This document shows, one piece after another, positions 51,588 through 59,358 of a DNA stretch of 64,000 nucleotides. A model generated the notes under the pieces. It ran no database searches. It had not been told where the DNA came from and saw only the letters and a program-made list of their open reading frames with translations. Origin of the DNA: Paenibacillus sp. EZ-K15 (lineage in GTDB: Bacteria; Bacillota; Bacilli; Paenibacillales; Paenibacillaceae); assembly GCF_002573715.1 (NCBI RefSeq), contig NZ_PDHM01000005.1, forward strand, positions 186,001 to 250,000. The letters run 5' to 3'. Every line of letters begins with the position of its first letter. Position 1 is the first letter of the stretch. The position numbers and the translations under genes are program-made.

Positions 51588-51848
51588 ATGCAATACGACG
51601 ATCAGATGAAAAACCGGATCAAGCGGATTGAAGGACAGCTTCGCGGCATCTTGAAGATGATGGAGGAGAACAAGGACTGCAGGGAGGTCATCACGCAATT
51701 ATCCGCTTCGCGTACGGCGATCGACCGGACCATTGGCGTTGTTGTCAGCTCCAACCTGGTGGATTGTGTACGGCAGGCCGAAGCGAACGGTGAGGATACG
51801 GAGAAGCTTGTGCAGGATGCCGTTAATCTGCTCGTGAAGAGCAGGTAA
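51588..51848 (+). CDS. CsoR/CstR-family transcriptional repressor
   Basis: 86 residues, the all-helical DUF156/CsoR fold (NRIKRIEGQLRGILKMM, then LSASRTAIDRTIGVVV). Copper-sensing CsoR uses a Cys-His-Cys site; here the positions are Cys31, Asn56 and Cys60, the pattern of CstR, which senses reactive sulfur by linking the two cysteines. A persulfide role is therefore more likely than copper. No cstA/cstB/sqr-type gene is adjacent. AGGAGGACAGTCAC precedes the ATG and TATAAT at 51527-51532 is a possible -10. Confidence 0.82.
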   Translation: MQYDDQMKNRIKRIEGQLRGILKMMEENKDCREVITQLSASRTAIDRTIGVVVSSNLVDCVRQAEANGEDTEKLVQDAVNLLVKSR

Positions 51849-52071
51849 ACGTTTGAATAGCAGGCAGGGTGAAGGCCTGGATGAACCGCTCCCCTCAGGT
51901 ATCCGACCCATGATGGAACCGCTTGAATTTAGCGGAACCCTCCGAATTGAACATGCACCCGAACGCGAAAGGATCACCTGCCGTTAAGGGGTCTGGCAAG
52001 GGCTAGGAAATTTGTAAACGGACAAAATGGGTAAAGATAAGATGACGGTTTTTTTAAAGGAGGGTACTCAG

Positions 52072-53085
52072 ATGTCTGTGAACGAACAAATTATACTAGC
52101 CAAAAGGCCGCAAGGCATGCCGGATGAGTCGGATTTTACATTTGAGGAGCAGCCTTTGCCCGTTCCGCAAGCTGGAGAAGTCCTGGTACGGACCGTATAC
52201 TTGTCGGTGGATCCGTATATGCGGGGGAGAATGAGTGATGCCAAAAGTTACGCGAAGCCCTACGAGGTAGGACAGGTTGTCGCTGGAGGCGCAGTAGGGC
52301 AGGTGATGGAATCGACGGACCCGACCTATCGGGAAGGCGATTTTGTTGCAGGAACATGGGGCTGGCAGCGCTTTGCCGCCGTGCGGACCGGGACGCTGCG
52401 TAAGGTCAACCCGGATCTGGCACCCGTATCGACCGCCTTGGGTGTGCTGGGGATGACCGGTTTGACTGCCTATTTCGGACTGCTGGATATCGGTCAGCCG
52501 AAGGAAGGCGAGACGGTGGTGATATCGGGCGCCGCAGGTGCCGTAGGCATGATTGTCGGGCAGATTGCCAAGATCAAAGGGACCCGGGTGATCGGTATGG
52601 CCGGTTCTGAAGAGAAAACCAAGTACCTGACGGAGAAGCTGGGGTTTGATGCAGCGATCAATTACCAGACCGAAGATCTGGCATCGGCTTTAGCGGAAGC
52701 TTGCCCGAATGGGGTGGACGTCTATTTTGACAATGTCGGCGGTGAGGTTTCCGATGCGGTGCTGCGTCTTATCAACAAAAATGCACGGATTCCGATTTGC
52801 GGCCAAATCGCACTCTATAACCTGGAGAAACCCGATACGGGTCCGAGAATCCAGAGCCTGCTACTGACCAATACGGCACTGATGAAGGGCTTCCTGGTCG
52901 GCGACTACGCCAGTCGGTACAATGAGGCATTGCATGAACTGGCCGAATGGCTGAGGGATGGCAAAATTCAGTACGCCGAACATATCGTCGACGGTTTTGA
53001 GAAGACCATTGAGGCGTTTCTGGGGCTCTTCTCCGGGGAAAATCTCGGGAAACAGCTGGTGAAGGTAAGCGAAGAGCAAAGCTAG
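52072..53085 (+). CDS. Zinc-independent MDR-type NADP-dependent oxidoreductase (leukotriene B4/CurA-like)
   Basis: 337 residues. The N-terminal substrate domain contains VYLSVDPYMRGRM and the Rossmann part GAAGAVGMIVGQIAKIKG, both diagnostic for the prostaglandin/alkenal reductase group (YfmJ-like). It would reduce enal or enone double bonds with NADPH in the cytoplasm. ATG 52072 follows AAAGGAGGGTACTCAG; the frame is open 45 bases further without support. It lies 223 bases after the CstR-like gene, possibly independent. Its transcript ends in the branched terminator at 53107. Confidence 0.88.
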   Translation: MSVNEQIILAKRPQGMPDESDFTFEEQPLPVPQAGEVLVRTVYLSVDPYMRGRMSDAKSYAKPYEVGQVVAGGAVGQVMESTDPTYREGDFVAGTWGWQRFAAVRTGTLRKVNPDLAPVSTALGVLGMTGLTAYFGLLDIGQPKEGETVVISGAAGAVGMIVGQIAKIKGTRVIGMAGSEEKTKYLTEKLGFDAAINYQTEDLASALAEACPNGVDVYFDNVGGEVSDAVLRLINKNARIPICGQIALYNLEKPDTGPRIQSLLLTNTALMKGFLVGDYASRYNEALHELAEWLRDGKIQYAEHIVDGFEKTIEAFLGLFSGENLGKQLVKVSEEQS

Positions 53086-53106
53086 TCTTTTGACAGACAA
53101 AAAATA

Positions 53107-53211
53107 AAAGAGTGTCGAATCTACGCACTTCGCAAGCCTCCTCATACGGGAGCTCTGCGAGCGGAAGGGTCATAGCCTTCCGGCTTGCGTGATCATCGGC
53201 ACTCTTTTTTT
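53107..53211 (+). terminator. Large multi-branched terminator
   Basis: Outer stem AAAGAGTGTCGA (53107-53118) with TCGGCACTCTTT (53196-53207), second stem CGCAAGCC with GGCTTGCG (53131-53189), and inside it a GGAAGG/CCTTCC hairpin and a smaller CTC/GAG one. Seven T follow. Confidence 0.75.
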
Positions 53212-53230
53212 GCGCTTATTAAGTTTAATG

Positions 53231-53433
53231 ACTATATAGATTGAACTAAAGAAAAGAAGAACTTCAACGGAGAAGGCGGAATTATTATGTAGAAACGAAG
53301 TGGTCGCCTTTGCCCCCGGATTTTAACCATGATATGAATGTATCGAAGAAATCTGGGGGCAACAGCGATCGGAAGAATAATCCGCATTCGTAGTGATGCT
53401 TAGGCTAAGGATCTTTAGTTCAACTTATATAGT
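53231..53433. repeat. Structured dispersed repeat, copy 2, with 21-bp inverted termini
   Basis: Termini 53231-53251 and 53413-53433 are complementary at 19 of 21 positions (ACTATATA.. and TTGAACTAAAG). Inside, CGGA-A-TTATT (53277-53286) pairs with AATAATCCG (53376-53384), again with one bulged A, and GCCCCCGGATTT (53312-53323) pairs with AAATCTGGGGGC (53349-53360). The linkers match copy 1 closely (ACGAAG..GTCGCCTTT and AACAGCGATCGGAAG). It lies between two convergent genes. No open reading frame. Confidence 0.8.
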
Positions 53434-53452
53434 TAACGATGGAACATGTCCG

Positions 53453-53944
53453 CTATATAGCCGCTTCTGGTGTCGTAAATTGCTGATACTGGCGATACAT
53501 CGAAATGCGCCAGTGGACAATCATGCCGTAAGCCAGCATGAAGAACAACGCCGCGGTCTGCGGGATGGAAATATGCTGCTCGATGTATCCGTGAAGCAGG
53601 AGTCGGATAGCCAGCAGGCCCAGCAGAATGTAAATAAAGCTTTTCGATTTCTGCACGAAAATCTGGCCATCGACCTTCTCGAATTTGGTGCTGCGAATCA
53701 GAGGATAGGAGAAGATGAACCAGCCTACCAGAAAGGCAATTCCCGCCCACCATATGGGGATGCGTACTTGCGGCTCAACGAACATCAGAAACCCGGTGCT
53801 CATCGCTAGCGGAGGGATGATGATCTTCTTGACGGTGACGGGTCGGTGACTCGCTTTCATTCGAATGAAAATAACGGTCAGTGCCATAACCAGCATCACA
53901 ATCGTAGAGCCTATCTGAAGAATTGGGGAATCGAAATTAACCAC
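53453..53944 (-). CDS. CcdC-family membrane protein
   Basis: 163 residues with five membrane segments. The segments RPVTVKKIIIPPLAMSTGF and GWFIFSYPLIRSTKF fit the CcdC (DUF1453) family, named from a Bacillus gene near the cytochrome c maturation gene ccdA but of undefined function. GTG 53944 follows AAAGAGGTTCTGAATT. A monocistronic unit as far as can be seen. Confidence 0.8.
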   Translation of the reverse strand: MVNFDSPILQIGSTIVMLVMALTVIFIRMKASHRPVTVKKIIIPPLAMSTGFLMFVEPQVRIPIWWAGIAFLVGWFIFSYPLIRSTKFEKVDGQIFVQKSKSFIYILLGLLAIRLLLHGYIEQHISIPQTAALFFMLAYGMIVHWRISMYRQYQQFTTPEAAI

Positions 53945-54070
53945 AATTCAGAACCTCTTTCCATAAATAAAATGACATGACAATGTGCTGCCTTCTGATT
54001 ATAGCACATTCTGATGCCAGGCAAAATCAGGCAGGCTCGGGAGGAGCAGTGCTGTTAGCGCCGGCAGTCT

Positions 54071-54631
54071 TTAAGGCTGGAGTCCATCGATGAAAATCCG
54101 GATCATAAAATCCAAGCTTTCATCTACATTCAGATCCATGGCGAATTGACCCCCACGTTCCAGAGATGAGAAGCCATGGCACAGGCTGCGAAGTGTCCGC
54201 ACGGCATGCAGCGCCTCCGGCTCACTGAGCTGGTAAGGAGCTAAGATTTGGAGCAGAAGCTCGACAATCTGATTGCCTACTTGCTGCGTCTCCTGCTGTT
54301 CCGGACGGAGAGGCTGCAATGCGGCTTCGTATAATCCGGGGTGAGATCTGGCAAAGTCAACATAGGTAAGGCATACATAACGCAGGGCATCTTCGCCTGA
54401 CCGGCCGGCGACAGCCTTCAGCAGCCGATCATGCAATGTCTGGAGGCCATACAGCATCAGGGCGGCATGCAGACCGGGCAGTCCGTCTACGTGGTTATAC
54501 AGGGAAGGCGACCGAACGCCCAGCTTACCTGCAAGTGCGGCCAAGGTTACGGTATGAAGCCCATCTTGATCCGCTAGTTCGGCAGCGGTTTGAAGCAGTT
54601 GAAGCCGGTCGATTCCGGGTCTCGGACTCAT
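54071..54631 (-). CDS. TetR-family regulator (TetR-C/WHG type)
   Basis: 186 residues. Helix-turn-helix VTLAALAGKLGVRSPSLYNHV and a C-terminal domain with HPGLYEAALQPLRPE, typical of the TetR group with WHG-like C-terminal domains. ATG 54631 follows GAGGAGGAATGCAAA; the longer frame upstream is the MBL gene in another frame. Its start overlaps the MBL stop (ATGA). Two perfect ACTAAT-N3-ATTAGT operators in the promoter of the operon are its likely sites. Confidence 0.87.
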   Translation of the reverse strand: MSPRPGIDRLQLLQTAAELADQDGLHTVTLAALAGKLGVRSPSLYNHVDGLPGLHAALMLYGLQTLHDRLLKAVAGRSGEDALRYVCLTYVDFARSHPGLYEAALQPLRPEQQETQQVGNQIVELLLQILAPYQLSEPEALHAVRTLRSLCHGFSSLERGGQFAMDLNVDESLDFMIRIFIDGLQP

Positions 54632-55347
54632 TTTGCATTCCTCCTCATAATAGATTCCGCATGCGCAACGGCCTGCTGCATGGGAGCCGCCGGATTCTTT
54701 AGCATCCGTCCATGGCCGACAGCCAGAACGGCGGGCTTCCGTGCGGTTAGCATTTTGGCGCTTTCCAGAGCAAGCTCCTTGCTCCAGGTCGCCATGGCAG
54801 GGAAGGGAAACCAGGGCTTGAGCACACCGGATACGGCTAATCCGCCCCGTGTCTGCCAAGCATCGCCGGCTACCAGGATACCGCTGCGCTCATCAAGGAA
54901 TGCCATATGCCCCGGCGTATGTCCGGGAGTGGCGATGGCCTTGAGCGAACCAACGGAATCCCCGTCACCCAGAAGCACATCCGGAACGGTGGTTATGTTC
55001 TTGGGAATATCTCCGCGAATCGGAGTTTGCAGCTCTCCAGGCTGGAGCTCGGCATTTCCCTTTAACAGCAGCGCATCACGCCGCGAGATGTAAACCGAAA
55101 CATTCGGAAGCTCTTTCTTTAACCCGTCGAGCGCCCCGACATGGTCGCCGTGAGCATGGGTCAGCACGATCCGGGTGATGGGCTTTCCTATAGCGGCTGC
55201 CGCTTGAAGAATTCCCTTTTGGGAAAATGACATACCTGTATCAATCAGCGTAACCCCGTCGTTTTCTTCTACAAGATAGACATTTACCGGGAAAAGACGA
55301 GGAAGAAAAGAAATTTGAGTCACGTGTTCAATCGTTGTTATTAACAT
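54628..55347 (-). CDS. MBL-fold metallo-hydrolase
   Basis: 239 residues. The zinc-binding motif THAHGDHVG is intact, with further ligands in TPGHTPGHMAF, LVAGDAW and VGHGRM. Such proteins hydrolyse lactones, thioesters or beta-lactam-like substrates; the closest type is the glyoxalase-II/quorum-lactonase-like group, with no safe substrate. First gene of a two-gene operon with its TetR regulator, under a tightly overlapped promoter. AGAGGGGAACTGT stands before the frame start. Confidence 0.87.
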   Translation of the reverse strand: MLITTIEHVTQISFLPRLFPVNVYLVEENDGVTLIDTGMSFSQKGILQAAAAIGKPITRIVLTHAHGDHVGALDGLKKELPNVSVYISRRDALLLKGNAELQPGELQTPIRGDIPKNITTVPDVLLGDGDSVGSLKAIATPGHTPGHMAFLDERSGILVAGDAWQTRGGLAVSGVLKPWFPFPAMATWSKELALESAKMLTARKPAVLAVGHGRMLKNPAAPMQQAVAHAESIMRRNAK

Positions 55348-55371
55348 AATACAGTTCCCCTCTCATTCAAA

Positions 55372-55415
55372 ACTAATCATATTAGTATAATAACTAATGG
55401 TATTAGTTTTATCAA
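55372..55415 (-). promoter_or_regulatory. Promoter with two palindromic TetR operators
   Basis: On the minus strand TTGATA (55410-55415), 17-base spacer, TATTAT (55387-55392). A perfect ACTAAT-N3-ATTAGT palindrome (55393-55407) fills the spacer and a second one (55372-55386) lies just after the -10. Centres are 21 bp apart, two helical turns. Confidence 0.85.
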
Positions 55416-55576
55416 GCCTGAATTTTAACATTTTCATGAATAGGCCCGTTTAACCCCTAAATTTTTTATAAATTTACCAAATTTTGAGTGCAATTTTCAT
55501 TATTTTGAGTTACCATAAAGATAGATATACGGAAAAAAATGTAGATTATTGAGATGAAGGGTGAGGGGCGGACGAC

Positions 55577-55768
55577 ATGGATATTTTCAAACGCATCGTA
55601 CTTCTGATGGTGATGTATGCCTTCTCCGCGGTACTTCTGTATGTAGCCAGTCAGCACACGCCATATCTGCTTCCTGTCATCTGGCTTTCTGCGCTTATGC
55701 TGCTGTTATGCGGCATCGGATATCTAGGATACCATTACTTCTTTAAAGGACGCAGAAAACGAAGTTAA
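55577..55768 (+). CDS. Small two-span membrane protein
   Basis: 63 residues with two hydrophobic helices (about 6-24 and 31-50) and a basic C-terminus FKGRRKRS that should face the cytoplasm. No known domain. GAGGGGCGGACGAC precedes the ATG and a terminator follows within 20 bases, which supports a real, monocistronic gene. Confidence 0.6.
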   Translation: MDIFKRIVLLMVMYAFSAVLLYVASQHTPYLLPVIWLSALMLLLCGIGYLGYHYFFKGRRKRS

Positions 55769-55784
55769 TCAAGAGATACGTTCA

Positions 55785-55812
55785 AGTCTGCCTGCCCGGG
55801 CGGACTTTTTTT
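55785..55812 (+). terminator. Intrinsic terminator of the small membrane protein gene
   Basis: AGTCTGCC and GGCGGACT arms around TGCCCG, then seven T. Confidence 0.85.
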
Positions 55813-55906
55813 GTGTGGAAAATAAAAAAAACCGTTTGAATCGCTTCGCAGTCTTATATACAGAGATGAATACAAATGGGGTAGGTCGGAGGGGAAGGGT
55901 AATCGG

Positions 55907-56437
55907 ATGATGGAAGATAAAGAGCTTGCGGCTGCTGCCTGCAGAGGGGACGAGGAAGCGTTCTATGCACTCGTTACGGAGCACCGAAGGCGCCTATACG
56001 GAATTGCGTACAGTTATTTGCATAACGAGAGTGACGCACTGGAGGTATTGCAGGAGACGGTATGCCGGGCGTGGATGAAGTGCCGGAAGCTGAAGCATCC
56101 GGAGGCATTTGTTCCTTGGCTCATTCGGATCCTGATTAACTGCTGCGTGGATGAGCAGAAACGAAAAAAGCGCATGGTTCCGGTTGAAGAAATTCGCAGC
56201 CGGGAAACGGCTGCCGAGATGGTCAGCGATAGCAAGCTGGATCTGGAGCGTGCGCTCAGCCGGATGAAGCCCAAATACCGCCATGTGCTGATTTTGAAAT
56301 ATTATCAGGACATGACGATCAGTGATATCGCCAAGATTCTCGATGTTCCGGAGGGTACAGTCAAAACCCGGCTGTATCAAGGATTAAAGCTGCTTCGGCA
56401 AAAAATCGAGCTAGGAGGTGCCATATTCCATGTTTGA
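55907..56437 (+). CDS. ECF RNA polymerase sigma factor
   Basis: 176 residues. Region 2 is seen in LLQ-type helix SDALEVLQETVCRAW and HPEAFVPWLIRILINCCVDEQ; region 4 in RMKPKYRHVLILKYYQDM and ISDIAKILDVPEGTVKTRLY. It belongs to the group that pairs with DUF4179-type anti-sigma proteins (SigV/SigX-like). Start ATG 55907 follows GGAGGGGAAGGGTAATCGG. The anti-sigma gene overlaps its 3' end by eight bases. Confidence 0.9.
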   Translation: MMEDKELAAAACRGDEEAFYALVTEHRRRLYGIAYSYLHNESDALEVLQETVCRAWMKCRKLKHPEAFVPWLIRILINCCVDEQKRKKRMVPVEEIRSRETAAEMVSDSKLDLERALSRMKPKYRHVLILKYYQDMTISDIAKILDVPEGTVKTRLYQGLKLLRQKIELGGAIFHV

Positions 56438-57833
56438 GAAGGAAGAGCGAATGCTGAAGGAGATGAATAGGGACGCGGAGATCATCTCCGCGGTTGTATC
56501 CGATGAAGCATTGGACGCGGCGGTGCGAAGCGGGATGCGAAGAGGACGGCGCACGCAGCGGGGCCGGGCACGAATGGCTACCGTCTCTGCCGTGCTTGTA
56601 ACTGTAGCGGCTGCGCTGCTATTCGTAGTATGGAGCGGGAACGAAGGGCTGGTGAATCCCCAAAAGCAAATGGCGGCTCAAGGGCCGTATCCGCCATTGA
56701 CCGGGTTTGATTTCGGAGAAGATATCACTTTAAATTCGGCTAATAAACATGGCATGATTCAGCAGGTTAATCAATCGGTGACCAAGGGGGATTATACGGT
56801 AACGGTGAACGGGATACTTGTAGGCTCCCAGCAGATGGAGGTGTTCTATACGGTCCAGAACCATGCGGAGAATCCCGCAGACTTAAAGAGGGTGGAGATG
56901 AAGCGCCGGGGATCCAGCGAATCGCTGCCTTATAGTATCGGGTCGTCGGGTGGAACCGAGATTAAGCCCGGCCCTGGCAAGCTGTTCCACTCCCGATCAG
57001 ACATTCATATGGGCGAGAATCACCCTATACCTGAGGAACTGACATTATCTTTTAGGATCGCCCCCTATTCGACGAATACGGTTTATGAATCCGCTACAGA
57101 GAACGAGCAGGTGCTCGATATTAACGTATCCGTTGATATGGAGACAGTTCAGAAGTATACCAGCACCGTTCCGCTCAACAAAATGCTGCAGATTGAGAGC
57201 CAGAGGTTCTATTTGAAAGAAGCTGTATTGTCTCCTGCCGGAATCGTCTTGAAAGCGAACGTCCCATCCAGTAATACGATGAAGGTAACCGGCTTATGGG
57301 ATGTGTATTTGGAAGCTGTGGTTAACGGCGAGAAGATCAGATTGAACAGTGATTCCGCATTCTTACCCGGTGCCGGGGGAGGGGATATGACTTACTTCTT
57401 CGACAGCAATATATTGGAGAAGCCAGAATCAATCACGCTGAAAGCAAGCGGATTCCAGGCGGTGGACCCCTCGAAGATGAAACTCGTGGTGGATACGGAT
57501 AAGAAGGAGGTCATCCGTTCACCGGACGGCGACCTTCGGTTCGGAGAGTACACGGGGCATACCCTGACATTTGAATACGAAGAACAGACTGACCGGCATA
57601 TGGGCAGTGTATCGATTGAGCCGGAGTTTGTGGATGGAGAGGGGAAAAAGCATAGGATCAACGAAGATGCAGGGGGGCTCAGTTCCTCGTCCCGATCCTC
57701 TTCGGATACCGACGTAAGCCTTATCACGCAGTATATCCACCTTAAACCTGGGGATTATCCGCAGCCGCTCACATTTACGTTTAGCAGCTACCCCGGAGTT
57801 ATGGAGCAGGCATTCGAGGTGCCGATTCAATAA
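56430..57833 (+). CDS. DUF4179-type membrane anti-sigma factor
   Basis: 467 residues. A cytoplasmic N-terminal part (about 1-50, arginine-rich at its end) should bind the sigma factor; one membrane segment spans about 52-70. The extracytoplasmic region contains a DUF4179-like domain (IQQVNQSVTKGDYTVTVNGI) and a second beta-rich domain ending near residue 460. Release probably depends on envelope stress. I chose ATG 56430, eleven bases after AGGAGG; GTG 56418 would overlap the ribosome site. Confidence 0.85.
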   Translation: MFEKEERMLKEMNRDAEIISAVVSDEALDAAVRSGMRRGRRTQRGRARMATVSAVLVTVAAALLFVVWSGNEGLVNPQKQMAAQGPYPPLTGFDFGEDITLNSANKHGMIQQVNQSVTKGDYTVTVNGILVGSQQMEVFYTVQNHAENPADLKRVEMKRRGSSESLPYSIGSSGGTEIKPGPGKLFHSRSDIHMGENHPIPEELTLSFRIAPYSTNTVYESATENEQVLDINVSVDMETVQKYTSTVPLNKMLQIESQRFYLKEAVLSPAGIVLKANVPSSNTMKVTGLWDVYLEAVVNGEKIRLNSDSAFLPGAGGGDMTYFFDSNILEKPESITLKASGFQAVDPSKMKLVVDTDKKEVIRSPDGDLRFGEYTGHTLTFEYEEQTDRHMGSVSIEPEFVDGEGKKHRINEDAGGLSSSSRSSSDTDVSLITQYIHLKPGDYPQPLTFTFSSYPGVMEQAFEVPIQ

Positions 57834-57835
57834 AT

Positions 57836-58045
57836 TTAGAGATGCTGAAAGCTCATCAGGATAACTACAACGCCGAATGCGATGGTCATTTTGCCAGCGA
57901 ATTTTAGATACCATATTCTCAAATCGCTGAGTTCAATATCATCCCTTGTTCTTCTGAACCACCATGAATGCGGATTTCTGATGGCGTATAGACCAATCGC
58001 GATGAGTACGATGCCCATAAAGGCAATAAAAATGAAGTTGAACAT
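57836..58045 (-). CDS. Small membrane protein (DUF6199-like)
   Basis: 69 residues with two membrane helices (about 3-22 and 48-66) separated by a polar loop NPHSWWFRRTRDDIELSD, which resembles the DUF6199 family. AAAGGAGCTGACTAATCC precedes the ATG. It is convergent with the anti-sigma gene, leaving only two bases between the stops. Function unknown. Confidence 0.65.
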   Translation of the reverse strand: MFNFIFIAFMGIVLIAIGLYAIRNPHSWWFRRTRDDIELSDLRIWYLKFAGKMTIAFGVVVILMSFQHL

Positions 58046-58165
58046 GGATTAGTCAGCTCCTTTCTTTAGAGATAATACGTATGGTTAATTAACAAAGTTC
58101 CAACATATGTAAATAATAGAGCATTCTCATTTAATGTTATGCTCCAGAATTGAGGACACGATTAA

Positions 58166-58208
58166 GGAACCGCCCCGGCCATGTTGGCCGGAGGACGGTT
58201 CTTTTTTT
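58166..58208 (+). terminator. Terminator hairpin between minus-strand genes
   Basis: GGAACCG..CCCGGCC and GGCCGG..CGGTTC form a stem with an internal bulge, then seven T on the plus strand. It may end read-through from the anti-sigma gene. Confidence 0.65.
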
Positions 58209-58243
58209 CATTTATGATATCTTGAATCATGGGCTTGATTACA

Positions 58244-58654
58244 CTATTCCCTATGCTCGGTAGTGGAGCTGCCTTCAGGTCCCTTAGCATCCAGGAGTTC
58301 AATTAGCGCTTTGGGCACCCCGTTAAGCAGCAGCCATTGACGAAGCGTTTCGATGGCGCGGATATGGCCATTTCCTTCATCCCGCCAGGTCAGCAGCTCG
58401 ACGACCTTAATGACGAGGAGCATCAGCTCCATTTTGTCATGCTCGGTTTGATCCGCGCGGATTTTTTGGAATACGGCTTCTTTCTCCCAATCCAGCAGGA
58501 TCTCTTCCCCAATGGTTGGTCTCATGAGTGAATAGCTGTAATCGCACTGCGGGCAGAGTACCGTGGTGAACTGTTCTGATTTGAACGTAACCCCGATATC
58601 CGCTTGGCACTGACGGCAGTGAAATTGGACTTCAATTGCTGAGTTTGTTTCCAT
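58244..58654 (-). CDS. Zinc-ribbon protein of unknown function
   Basis: 136 residues. An N-terminal zinc ribbon is clear: HCRQC and LCPQC, 20 residues apart. The rest is helical and acidic with no membrane segment. It may bind nucleic acid or a partner protein. AAGGAGGCACCATAGAC precedes the ATG. Neighbours do not suggest a role. Confidence 0.7.
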   Translation of the reverse strand: METNSAIEVQFHCRQCQADIGVTFKSEQFTTVLCPQCDYSYSLMRPTIGEEILLDWEKEAVFQKIRADQTEHDKMELMLLVIKVVELLTWRDEGNGHIRAIETLRQWLLLNGVPKALIELLDAKGPEGSSTTEHRE

Positions 58655-58751
58655 GTCTATGGTGCCTCCTTCGAAGAGAAAGGTATCTACTTATACCCAT
58701 TAGTCGGTAACTATGACCCATCTTCCGATGAAAGAGGCGCATGAAACATGA

Positions 58752-58783
58752 AGAAGGAACCGCCAAATAGAGGCGATTCCTTG
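58752..58783 (-). terminator. Weak terminator-like hairpin after the heme-copper-like gene
   Basis: AAGGAACCGCC (58754-58764) and GGCGATTCCTT (58772-58782) pair with one mismatch; only TTCTTC follows on the minus strand. Confidence 0.4.
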
Positions 58784-58800
58784 AGGATCCGAGCCCAAAA

Positions 58801-59184
58801 TCAGCGTTTCCTTCTATGCGTACTTTTAACATGGGTTAGCACATTATAGAGGAAAGCCAGAATGCCCAACGTTACCAGAACGCCTCCAACGGCAATGACC
58901 GGCTCTACCGATTCCATACCGCTTACCAGCAGTGCGAGACCGATCATCATGACAGGCAGACCGATATTGTGCAGCCAGAAATGCACTTTGCCTGCGGTGG
59001 ATTCTCCGGCTGCGGGGAACAGAACATAAATAACACCTGCAAGAGCCAGGGATGCCCAGCCCAGAAGGTTGACGTGTGTGTGAACTGTGGCGTAATCGTA
59101 GCTGTGGGAGATCGACATGTACATGCCGAGCAATATCCCCAGTACGAAGTATACAGCAGCGATCTTGATTAATTTAACACCCAT
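58801..59184 (-). CDS. Small heme-copper-oxidase-like membrane protein
   Basis: 127 residues with four membrane helices. The motifs VHTHVNLLGWASL and FWLHNIGLP resemble helices of cbb3-type cytochrome oxidase / NO-reductase subunit I, with His residues placed as heme ligands. It is far too short for a catalytic subunit I. Proteins like this are annotated as cytochrome-c oxidase in many Bacillales genomes; they may bind heme or sense it. GAGGAGGGGTTAT precedes the ATG. Confidence 0.72.
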   Translation of the reverse strand: MGVKLIKIAAVYFVLGILLGMYMSISHSYDYATVHTHVNLLGWASLALAGVIYVLFPAAGESTAGKVHFWLHNIGLPVMMIGLALLVSGMESVEPVIAVGGVLVTLGILAFLYNVLTHVKSTHRRKR

Positions 59185-59286
59185 ATAACCCCTCCTCTTA
59201 TGGATTACTACTATGATATATGTCAGCTATGGTGAAGTAGACCAAGAGGGAGGAAGATTTAATGAAGACCGATGTTTTATAGCCAG

Positions 59287-59331
59287 CAAAAAAAGAAACC
59301 GTGAACTCCCTCGCCGGGAAATTCACGGTTC
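59287..59331 (-). terminator. Intrinsic terminator of the copper-amine-oxidase-N/NTF2-like gene
   Basis: AACCGTGAA arms and complement (59296-59330, inner CCC/GGG), followed on the minus strand by TCTTTTTTTGC. Confidence 0.88.
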
Positions 59332-59358
59332 ATTTGTACGCATTCGTTATGCAATGAT

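Noticed and set aside
53107..53211. Riboswitch or T-box interpretation of the branched structure
   Set aside because: It follows a gene and ends in a T-run with no gene downstream on the same strand; no T-box or aptamer motif is present.
54632..54859. Upstream extension of the TetR frame
   Set aside because: It is an out-of-frame shadow of the MBL gene; ATG 54631 has a strong ribosome site.
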